Shown here: one piece after another, positions 25,144-35,301 of the stretch
Layout: each line of letters starts with the position of its first letter
Numbering within the stretch: the stretch's first letter is position 1
Origin: Trichuris trichiura
Taxonomy: Eukaryota > Nematoda > Enoplea > Trichinellida > Trichuridae
DNA: 64,000 nt
Assembly: GCA_037903355.1 (NCBI GenBank)
Contig: JBAJFE010000053.1
Location: 116,906-180,905 of the forward strand
Direction: 5' to 3'
Notes under the pieces: generated by a model
Told to the model about the DNA's origin: nothing
The model's input: the letters and a program-made list of their open reading frames with translations, nothing else
Databases searched by the model: none
Made by a program: the position numbers and the translations under genes

Positions 25144-25209
25144 GTGGGTCCCGTTTAAAAACTTTTTATTTACTCCGGAGGAAATAAAAAGTTTTTAAAC
25201 GGGACCCAC
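25144..25209. repeat. Perfect 66-bp palindrome (28-bp arms)
   Basis: Left arm 25144-25171 and right arm 25182-25209 are exact inverted copies, with ACTCCGGAGG in the centre. The right arm reads AAATAAAAAG ... AAACGGGACCCAC. This resembles the stretch found just after the predicted hammerhead cleavage site in other copies (CCGAAATAAAA ... AACGGGAC), joined to its own inverse at that point. Confidence 0.85.
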
Positions 25210-27620
25210 ATTCCCTATAGATAGAGTACAACATGAAAATCCACAGTCCCGTACCAAGAAACCACATTTGCAAAAATATTTCACGGAATGAAAATTCGCA
25301 GAATTTTGCGTAACATTCTTTCTCAAAACTGTGCCTCAATTCCTTCCACACCTGTTAAACCTTAATTATGAACCATCAATAGAGGACAACTTTGCTGCAA
25401 ACCTTTATGCCATCAAGTGCTCACAAAAGCAAATCACTTTGTTTAGTATCAGTATTCACAATACCTTTCACAGATAAGCCTCGTCAAATCTTCAAATCTA
25501 CAAAAGGTTTTTTATTCATTGATTTTCTTATAGTCTTGTAATCATCCATTCTGCCGGTTAGTAAATAAAAAAATATAAGTCTCTCAAAACCCTCTTTCTT
25601 TCTTTTGCAACCAGCTTATACATTACCTTTTATAGAAAGTTAACACTCTATATTGGCCACAGAATTGCTGAAAAGCATTAACGAAAATAAAATAACATAC
25701 CAAGTTTTGACAACTCAGTCTAAAATAATCCTATGCACCTGCAGTAGCAACAACAGAAGTTTATTGACAGAAGTGGGAGCTTTGTAATGCTGGATGTTCG
25801 CTAACGGTCCACACTAATATGTTGTCCCATTTTACTAGCATAGAGTCGTGTCGTAAAAATGAGAAACAGTAGTATATTAGGTCTATGCATAAACTCTACA
25901 GTATTTTTATCTTAAATGCGCAGAAAGTGAAGTTGCAATGCTACTGGTTTTTTCATGGAGTATTCGTCGTTCTCACAATCATCGTGAAGCATGTTGACAC
26001 CGCCGCTTTGCATTGATGCCGGAAAAGCCAACAGCCAACTTTTGAAGATTTAGATGAAAGACAATTTGTTCAGTGCATTGCTCATTATGCGTTGACATGT
26101 AAAATATTAATCGTGAAAGCTATTATAACTTGGATTTGGCTTCCGCACATTGGCATTAGTAGCATTTTGCAGCCACAGTTGGGCAGAAGTTTCATTACTG
26201 CATTCACAGCATCCCGACGCACAGACAGATACATTTGCCTATTTGACTGACTGAACTGCTACTGATTTCGCAACCTTGGCGAAGTAAGCCGTACACGTAA
26301 AGTTTGAAGTATGTTTTTCGTGCAGATACACGAAACATTTGTAACGTTTTGATGAATATGATTTTTTGTCGTGATTGTACTTCCTATTTTCTCGTTTTCG
26401 TGTATCCACTTGACTGACTGTGTACAGTTTTCTTTGCACAAGAGTAATCTTTCTCCTTCGTTTCGTTAATGGGCGGGGACAAACGTCCAAACGCCGTTTG
26501 ATAGCAAATTTGCACAATTGTTCTCGCACTCATTTCCAGCGCTTCTCCGTCTTGTCCACCTGCATGAACTTCACCTTAATGGTAGCCTGGATCAGAAGGA
26601 AAATTCTGTGACTTGGCTGGCCGCAAAATCTAACTCTCAGCGAGCACAAGTTGATAAAAGACTTTGTCTTCTTGAACGTGTCGTCAAGAAATTGAAAACG
26701 TCGAAATCATTTGTCGGTATATGGTTTTGGTGCTGATCGGTAATCTTGCGCAAGAGCTGCGTGCTTAGAAAAATTTATGAATTATCTACTGCGACATTAT
26801 TTGGATGAAATACGAAGCATTACAGTGGCGGAGATATGCGTTGCTGAACTGCTTGTCAAAGTGAATGCGAAACGACAACTGTAGAAAACAGTGTGCTGAA
26901 GTTTCTCACGTGCATGAAGAATACGTTCCTTCTCCTCCTCAACGGTGGCCGAAGTGAACGCGAAATTCTCACGTTTACTGTCACAAAAATGTGACCTGTA
27001 GCACTTATGCATAGATCTAATGGAACTACAAAAACATAGTCCAGATGATCTAATAGAGATCGACACTATAAGACAAATAACGACTAGAAATAGACATACT
27101 AATGACGATAGTAAAACGTGGATATTGGAAAAAGATGAATTTTCAAACAGGGCTAAACAGAAAGTATAATGCAGCAACCGGTTAATAGGACATGTGTAAG
27201 TCGAAGAGCCGTAGACGTCATGAAACGTTATGTATTGACTCTTAAGTAGCGTCCTTTAATTAAGACTCCAAAGTGAAAGCTGTTATGTTTAAATATTCTG
27301 CAGATCAGTTCCTCTATTTTATAAGACAGCAATATAGCCAAATATTAAATGTATAGGTACGAAATATGAACGTCAAGACAATTGGCATAAGGATTCTGTA
27401 AACTCTTTGAGTGATTGCGAAAAGTGCTATAACGAAGACGTTTTCCGATCCGTCGTTGATACCGTGTAAATAAGCGTGGCAATAAATGAAGCGACGATGA
27501 CTGGAAGCGATATTTCATGCACACAGAGTCCCATGTGTGTTCAGAACATCTAGGAAAAGACATGTTCAATGAATACACATCTTCCATTGCTCACAAACTG
27601 TTTCCATTAAAGTGAACAAC

Positions 27621-27735
27621 ATCAGATGTAATTGGTTTAGCATATACTAGCTGGTTCATTGTAGACGTACAACATCAGTACAGCATAGACAATATCAGAT
27701 GTAGTTGGTTAAGCATATACTAGCTGGTTCATTGT
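27621..27735 (+). repeat. 42-bp direct repeat, two copies 73 bp apart
   Basis: ATCAGATGTA(A/G)TTGGTT(T/A)AGC followed by ATATACTAGCTGGTTCATTGT occurs at 27621-27662 and 27694-27735 with two differences. No function seen. Confidence 0.85.
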
Positions 27736-28612
27736 TCATTACTGTTGTTGCTCTGCTTCTTCCTGGTCTGTCGTGCGCTCATTGTAGGTTAAGGTTTAGG
27801 TATTCTGTGTAGCGCCGATGCTTCTATGTACTTTAGGTATATCAGTCAAACGATGTTTACTCTCTTCTGCGTAAAAATCAGGGAATGTTTACTTCAAGCA
27901 AGTGATTATGTTTGAGCGTACGAAACAAGCGGGACCAATCTTTCAATGATTAGTTCATATATTCCACCGTAATAATATGCCTACAGGTTATCTAATTTTC
28001 AAAGTATGTTTCAGTAGCAAACATACACAGATACAGCAAATACTAGACAGAGGGACATCCACTTTAGGTTGACATCTTATTGAGCATCTCTTACTGCAAA
28101 CAGCCTTTTACTTGCAGTGTTCTTCTCTACGGCATCTTATTAAACGTTGAAACCTCTACATCCAAATTAGAATTGCAATAGAATTCTGTTTCACAGAAGT
28201 GCTTATAAGGAGATAGCGCGTCGATATACATCTACTCGCATTAGTCACTGTTTCCAAAGGGCTGTCTTCTGCCTAAACGTTTATCTGTGAAGTAAAAAAC
28301 ACACAAATGAATGTGTCCTTTTTCGGTGATTCACTTCGCGCCCTTAAGAGGCCACATAAGCGCTCAACTGTTGTCTCTCAGCATCTTCGTTCTTATGTTG
28401 AAAGGAGAAATATAGTTAATCGTTTTATTGATTTTGGTTAACTCACTCAGATTGAATTTGCTCTTCTCTTTTATGTAAATGGTACGACAGATAGCATATA
28501 AAAATATCTCAGTTTTGTTATATCTGTAGAAGTAGTTTATGCATACATAGTAGTTCACATACGTTTTCGTAAGGTATCAGTTTAGCTTCACGCCATCTTA
28601 GATGATCTAGAT

Positions 28613-28819
28613 CAGTGTTTCTCAACGTGGGCCCTGGGACCCCCCTGGGGGGCCCTGGGAGATTTTAGGGGAGCCCTGGAAGCCAGGGGGGCCTGGAGGG
28701 GGCCCTGGAGGATAATGCGGCAGGACATTGTCCCAATTAACGGTGGGCCCTTACAAGGATTAGGGGAACCCTGACAAGGCCTAGGGGAGCCCTGGGGCAA
28801 AAAAGGTTGAGAAACTATG
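28613..28819. mobile_element. hAT-type MITE, 207 bp, with 8-bp target duplication
   Basis: The left terminus CAGTGTTTCTCAAC and the right terminus GTTGAGAAACTATG are near-exact inverted repeats typical of hAT elements. The flanks carry the 8-bp duplication ATCTAGAT (28605-28612 and 28820-28827). The interior is GC-rich (GGGCCCTGGG-type repeats) with no coding capacity. Intact ends suggest fairly recent, non-autonomous transposition. Confidence 0.88.
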
Positions 28820-28827
28820 ATCTAGAT

Positions 28828-30487
28828 AATTTATTTTCGATGCAAAACTTTTAAACGATCAAAGCCTGGTTTCGAACTGTTCTCTTATGCGTTTAGCATC
28901 GCAGTCCAGCTTAGGATTAAATCCGCTGTAGTTTTAAATACTTTGCTAACGGACTTTCTCATGTAGTTGTACGTTGCGATAAATTTCTTGCGAAGCTGCA
29001 CGCGATGAGAGACAGCGAACTATTTCCTTCCTTTGCATAACACCAAAGTTGACCCAGTTCTATTAGCCATAAGAAATTAGAATCACACCATTCGCCTATC
29101 GGTGGAATTAAATAACGATTTTTTTCGTTTCTTCAAACAGCACTCATAAACAATTTTTCCCGACCTTTATCATACGTAGTTTCATAATGTGCCTACTTCA
29201 CTGTCGCTAACATTCTAAGTAGAAAGCATATTTTTAACTATTAGAAAAGGTACACGTCTCCGTTCCTCTCAACTAGTTTTTACTCAGAATCTGAATAGCA
29301 ATTGAGAAGCGGAACTCCAGTCTGACAGAAGACGAACGTGCAAGAAAGCAATCTTCTTTCGTTAACACAGTTAACATAGACGAATTAGGAGATGGTTCTG
29401 CAACTTTAAATTACAATTTTTCCTTCATTTGCTGTCCTGCGATTTCCGCAACGTGATCAACGCAATATGGCTTCACTTTTTCAAGTAGTCTCAAAACGAA
29501 GAGCTGAGTGCAAATCACTAAAATTAAAGCAGGAGAGAAACTTTCCAGCGATTCCGTCTCTAACTATACGAGAGCTCATTAGCAACCTTTCAACTGTAAG
29601 TGTTGCAATGGTAGTTTATCCTTCCTGATGACATCCAATTCATTCTAGGATAGGTTGACTCCATTAATCCCATCTATAATTAGACTTGAGTAGGGAACAA
29701 TTTCAGAAGATTATCTTCAGTGTCGTTCTTGTTGGTTAGATGAGCAAATTTCTCGGAACGGTTAAACGTCTTTACCATTTAGCGTGATGTAACCTCAGAA
29801 AGGCTTAGTGAACCTATAACTTTAGGGAAAGCACAATTTTGTTTAAACACTCACGATAGCGCTGCTACTTCTTAGAGTGGATACCTTTTCTGCTCACGTA
29901 TGTAAAACCACAACGTCCTGTCCGTGATACTTTCACAGCGTTATCCTTTGGCCATCAAGACGGGATTAACATGAGTCACAATCTTTCGTAGATACAGATT
30001 TTTGTAAGAAATCAACAAAGTGATTTCCGTAAAATTTTATTAATGACCTGCTTTTTGAACAAGCATCATATAACACTGTAACTACAAAATTAGGTAGACT
30101 GTTTCTTTAGCCACATTTTGAGAAGCTTAATGTAGCCATGAGAAATGCTGTCCAATTTTTCTTTAAGGAAACATTATTCAGATTGGCAATCTTTAGTTAT
30201 CAGAAGCGTTTTTTGAGCAGCGATGCAATCAAAAATTCCTGCTATGCATGAAATAAAGCTAAAATATTCGTTGCTTTCGTAGTCACTCGTCGCTTCATTT
30301 GTCTGAACGTAAAACAAGCACAACGGCAGATCGGTAAGCTTTCTTCTGCACGGTAGATTCTTTCCGATACGACACGACTCATGATCTTACGGGCAGAATG
30401 ATTGATAACGGGTTTATGAGTTCTCACTCTTGATCTTCCCATAGCTTCTTCCCGTTCTTTGTGATTGTACCTATAAAAATACCAACA
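28828..30487. other. No gene supported
   Basis: AT-rich. An 82-codon minus-strand open frame at 30242-30490 adjoins the end of the next retroelement and may be element-derived. I recognise no domain. Confidence 0.5.
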
Positions 30488-32100
30488 CACGCCCTACCAA
30501 CGAATGGATGAGCAAGTTGTTAGGAAATACACGGAGAATACACGCGGCTAACTTCTGTGACGCTCTACTCCCGTCGTCAGCGTAACACACGGAGAAGGGA
30601 TTCACTCAGTTAAACATTTATATAGGCCTCTCAAGGGAACAATAGATCTGACTATCTCAGTGTAGTGCAGCAGCGGTATTTACTGACGAGTTTGCTCCAT
30701 ATATCATTAACCTCTGTATCCCTGGCCGCGATTGGTATTTGCGTTAATGGGAATGGAGAAGCCCTATTTTATGTCCCGTAGATGGAAGTTGTTTTCCCGC
30801 GTTATGATCATCGGCAATAGGTCGAGTGAACACTGAACAGAACAGCCATGGAGGCGTTCTTCGTAATTTCCATCATCTCAGGGAATAGGTTCTGCAGTTG
30901 TCCTGAATGTATTTGCCCCGACCCCTTTAGCCTATCTTCGATATGCAAGTACTGGTTGAGCATTTTCATATGATTTGGAACCTTTTAAACAAAGCGTAAC
31001 TGGTTTAGCATGTCTAAGAGACGTTGGAAGCAGATTTGATATGACAGGTTACCACTGCTCTCCTGTTAAAAGGAGCCAAGATCTTGTCATTTCTTAAATT
31101 CGAACGAAGGTTATGGGAATTTTCAAAGCGTAAGGTGAAGCTAGGCGATTGAGCTATGCGTCTGACCTGTTCACTTCGTTATAATAGAGAATAAACAAGG
31201 CGCAAAGTGAGGTTGTGTGGTACCTCCACGAATAGGTAGCGGTAAACTGATCAATTTGCGAAGTATAATAGACTTAAGGAAACGTTCAGGGTCTCCATCG
31301 TCAATTAGTGCAGATGAAATGAGTTTCAAGTTAGACTCTCAAAGGGTTGAGTTACAGTTAGCGAGGGGTCAATGAACTATACCGGCGACAATACCTCTTT
31401 TGTAGAAGTAGGATGTTAGGAGAAAAATTGCACATACCTGTCCAAATGAATGGGTTTTCTGAACACAGCAGTTTTAAGGTTGCATCCTTCTTTAATGATC
31501 AAGAAGGACAGGAATGCTAGCCTGCAGTTGAACTGTTCCTCCATTATTAACTTAATTTTTCCAGCTAGAAGATTATTAGATGGCTTAGTAAAGAATTCTC
31601 TATCCCAGTGCTAACTCAGGCGAAAACGTCATCTACATGTTTCTTGAAAAAGGAAGGATTCATGTCACTGTCCGCGGGAGCAAATGCTGTTTGTTCCAGG
31701 TGTTCCATGAGCACTTCAACGAAAACTGGCGGGGAGAGGTGGCACGGGTGGACTCACTCTCGTCTTTTTGAAGGACGAAACGGTCTTCAAATCTGAAATA
31801 GTTGCCCTGTCGCACGCAAAAGGCTACCAATTTTTTTCAGTGGAAAGGTGATGTTACTTTCACCTGACAAAGGATTGCCGTTACAAAGCTTAACAAGTCA
31901 AGCACAATTTTATGTATGCAACTTATGGGAACGTTAGTAGAGAAATTGTTACCACTGTAGCCAAATATTACGTCTCGGCTCATCCATTCATTAGTAGGGC
32001 GCGTTTTGAATTTTATAGATTGAAGATGTCTGAACGCAAATAGATTCACAAATGAAATCATTGGTAATGCCATAAAATGAAAAGATAAACACACCGACAA
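30488..32100 (-). mobile_element. Penelope-like element relic with reverse-transcriptase motifs
   Basis: Minus strand, many stops. From the 5' side: NNFSTNVPISCIHKIVLDLL at about 31880-31945, corresponding to the RT motif normally D-x-x-S-L-F-T-N-V-P-I but with the aspartate lost; about 31660-31730 reads VLMEHLEQTAFA; at 31619-31645 KKHVDDVFA, the catalytic motif-C aspartates still present; at about 31425-31460 FRKPIHLDRYV, the usual downstream motif. Toward the 3' end lies a decayed hammerhead-like core (30543-30586), then the shared tail GCTCATCCATTCGTTGGTAG (30507-30488). A related tail sequence lies inverted at 31978-32005, inside the 5' part. Confidence 0.75.
30540..30588 (-). ncRNA. Decayed hammerhead-like motif in PLE tail
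   Basis: Minus strand CTGACGA (30580-30574) followed by CGGGAGTAGAGCG; GAAA has become GAAG and stem II no longer pairs. Aligned by its flanks with 21336-21450. Confidence 0.35.
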
Positions 32101-34060
32101 GAACGAAGATTACTAGTAATGGTAATAACACTACCACAGATAAACTTGTGTCTCTTCTCGCTGAGCACGTTAAAAATGAAGTTCTATTATCTGAGTTTTA
32201 CGGCACTCCTTTTTTCTATCTTCAGCGGAAACGAGAAAGAACGTTAAAGCAAGACAGCTACGGACATCAAAGTAGCTGTTGCTCGATAAACTGTTACTAA
32301 AGCTTAAAGTGTTCAAGATGATTTTCATACCGTCATTTCCATCTTAAAAAGCTGTTGAATTCATAGTTTGCAACGTGGATTGTTTTTTCTTAGCACCAAT
32401 GTACATTACATCATTAGCAGTACACATCTCACTTAAGTATATTCACAAGTGAAATGATCTCCTTTTCTTTACTTCAGTTCCTTTACTACGGTTTAATGCA
32501 CATGATACGACGATAACAACGCATGGAGTTCACTCATTCATACTATATTTCGTAGGCTTTAGCGGTTAACTGTGTTACCGTGTAGCGAAGAAAACTTAAT
32601 TCAGCTTCGCCAGTGCAAAATGTAATTCTCAATATAGTAATTGACCGTGAAGGGTTTCTAACCGCTATTGTACACTTTCGATGACCGATGAGGACTACAG
32701 CACTTGCTCTCTTACTCCATTAAGAATAAGTAGTTGTAGTCTTCCTTGATGGTTTTGTACAGCTGAGATTGTCATCCCTCGTCTCTCTTTTGACAGATTC
32801 TCTTTATATTTCTGAAGTGGTGTGTTACCAGTTGTTCCACTGTAGGAATCAGAGTATTTTCCTTTGACTTCCAACACAGCCTAGGCTTATCGGTACGTCG
32901 ACTGGTCATTCTGTCCTTCCTGATAATACGTCTAATCTCCACCTTCTGAACAAATTCTTGAAAGCCCTTTTCTCGGTGGTCCTAAAGATTAACTAGTATA
33001 AAGCCTGAAGGCGTAGGCGCAGAATCTGGTACCATGCCCTTACCTTCTCTTATTACCAGCCTAGTCGCATGGTTATTCTTTTAAACAATTGCTCCGCCGT
33101 AATGCAGTTTTAATCTGAGATGCGCACCACAACAAATACTGATTGTTTTCCTTGACATTTTTTAAAATAATTAGTGTTAACATCGAATGTTAATGACGGC
33201 GGTGATGCGAAACGAACGAATTGATCCGTATCAGCAGATTTATTATAGATAAACTTACGAAGGGTACTTTAAAACTTCAGGAAAAATAGTCCACGTTGCA
33301 AAGTATAAATTTAGCAAGCTACGAAAAGAAAGAACGGCCAAAACAATGGGCGTAAACGTACCAACAGTCAAACCAGTTCAAATACTCAACTTCACTAGCA
33401 GCTTTTCAGCGAACACCGATTACAAAATCTTTGAGCATAATTTAACGTCCACCTATAAGTCCACTGAAGATCGGACAACAGAAGTCCGTATAAGTCTCAG
33501 ACACTAAACGTAATTATTTTCCTAATCTTCAAGTTCTTAAACAGTAGGGAGAACAACATAAGAAGAACCGTTAGCATGCATCCAGCATTCAGTAAGCATA
33601 AACATATAACAACGAGATAACACAATACATATAGCAAAACAAATCTTATTAAGATACAGAAAAGAATGCAATTTCATTCCACGCTGCTATAAAAGTGCAA
33701 GCGGAAACTGTAATTAGCGTTGGCTAGAGCAAAACTTGAAAATGCAAGAACAAAAGGCGGTCCGCAGCGCACCACAAAACGAAATCGTCAACCGCTGCAT
33801 GCAAGCAAAATACTGCACTGGCGAGAAACTGTCTCTGCCGTCTATAAGTCGTTGAAGGGGACAGTGCTCGCCCCTCCCCTGAACGAAAGTAGAGAGAAAT
33901 TTACGTGTCTTCCTCCATTTCGTGTAACACGAGAAGGGAGAGCATGTATCTCTCAATGGGTTGTAATGACCCCTCCATTGCTAAGGCTCCTGGGGGAGGG
34001 GCAGCAACTTGCCTGCCCTCATAAGACGGCTGCAAAAGGGCACTAAGCGCCCCTACTGCG
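32101..34060. other. No gene supported; approach to minisatellite
   Basis: No coding gene seen. The last 100 bp (from about 33960) become GC-rich and contain degenerate versions of the 40-bp unit that begins in earnest at 34061. Confidence 0.5.
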
Positions 34061-35301
34061 CGCGTAACCGCCCCACCCTGTCTTTGAAGGGACAGGAGCG
34101 GCGAGTAACTGCCCCTCCCATCTTTCGAGGGGTAGGAGCGGCGAGTAACCGCCCCTCCCCCCGCTGGAGGAGCAGGGGCGGCGACAAACCGACCCTCCCT
34201 TCGCTCGAGGAGCAGGGGCGGCGACAAACCGCCCCTCCCCTCGTTCGAGGAGCAGGAGCGGCGAGTAACCGCCCCTCCCCTCGCTCGAGGAGCAGGGGTG
34301 GCGACAAACCGCCCCTCCCCTCGTTCGAGGAGGAGGACCGGCGAGTAACCGTCCCTCCCCTCGTTCGAGGAGCAGGAGCGGCGAGTAACCGCCCCTCCCC
34401 TCGTTCGAGGAGCAGGAGCGGCGACGAACCGCCCCTCCCCTCGCTGAAGGGGGAAGAGCGGCGAGTAACCGCCCCTCCCCTCGTTCGAGGAGCAGGAGCG
34501 GCGAGTAACCGCCCCTCCCCTCGCTGAAGGAGGAGGAGCGGCAAGTAACCGCCCCTCCCCCCGCTGGAGGAGCAGGGGCGGCGACAAACCGCCCCTCCCC
34601 TCGTTCGAGGAGCAGGAGCGGCGAGTAACCGCCCCTCCCCTCGCTCGAGGAGCAGGGGTGGCGACAAACCGCCCCTCCCCTCGTTCGAGGAGGAGGACCG
34701 GCGAGTAACCGTCCCTCCCCTCGTTCGAGGAGCAGGAGCGGCGAGTAACCGCCCCTCCCCTCGCTGAAGGGGGAAGAGCGGCGACGAACCGCCCCTCCCC
34801 TCGCTCGAGGAGCAGGAGCGGCAAGTAACCGCCCCTCCCCTCGTTCGAGGGGCAGGAGCGGCGAGTAACCGCCCTTCCCCTCGTTCGAGGAGCAGGAGCG
34901 GCGAGTAACCGCCCCTCCCCTCGCTCGAGGAGCAGGAGCGGCAAGTAACCGCCCCTCCTCTCTCTGAAAGGGCAGGAGCGGCAAGTAACCGCCCCTCCCC
35001 TCGTTCGAGGGGCAGGAGCGGCGAGTAACCGCCCCTCCCCTCACTCGAGGAGCAGGAGCGGCAAGTAACCGCCCCTCCCCTCGCTCGAGGAGCAGGAGCG
35101 GCGACAAACCGCCCCTCCCCTCGCTGAAGGGGCAGGAGCGGCGACAAACCGCCCCTCCCCTCGCTGAAAGAGCAGGAGCGGCGACGAACCGCTCCCACTC
35201 CCGCGCAGTGTGTCAGAGCGGTGACTGATCGCTCCACTCCTTACGGATGGTGCAACAGCGGCTGCTTAGCCGCGCAGCGCCTTCCCGAAGGTGTCGGAGC
35301 G
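34061..35301. repeat. GC-rich 40-bp minisatellite, about 31 units
   Basis: Consensus unit of 40 bp, about 70 percent GC: GCGAGTAACCGCCCCTCCCC followed by TCGTTCGAGGAGCAGGAGCG. Units start every 40 bp from 34061 with no indel until about 35260; the last few are diverged. Variants at fixed sites (GCGACAAACC, TCGCTGAAGG, CCGCTGGAGG) mark subfamilies. Four units, 34221-34380, recur as 34581-34740, showing a 360-bp segmental duplication inside the array. Each CCTCG-TT-CGAGG can form a small hairpin. Because 40 is not a multiple of 3 and the unit has no stop in the minus frames, long minus-strand open frames of 347-394 codons overlap it; I treat these as artefacts of the repeat. Confidence 0.97.

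Larger units (their letters stand above)
24260..28604. other. Mostly empty; weak coding-like segments near 26.5-27.0 kb
   Basis: No gene supported. On the minus strand around 26880-27010 an open segment reads ATVEEEKERILHAREKLQH, helix-like and coding-like. On the plus strand around 26610-26720 another reads AAKSNSQRAQVDKRLCLLER. They conflict in strand and have no domain, so I assign neither. A short perfect palindrome lies at 25144-25209 and a direct repeat at 27621-27735; both are listed separately. Confidence 0.4.

Noticed and set aside
34009..34527. 172-codon plus-strand open frame
   Set aside because: Same minisatellite read on the other strand.
33901..35237. Minus-strand open frames of 347-394 codons with Arg/Gly/Ser/Leu-rich repeats
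   Set aside because: They are translations of the 40-bp minisatellite; the unit is free of stops, so several frames are open at once. No start context, domain or codon evidence.
34061..35301. CRISPR-like array
   Set aside because: Units are contiguous with no unique spacers, and the sequence is eukaryotic.
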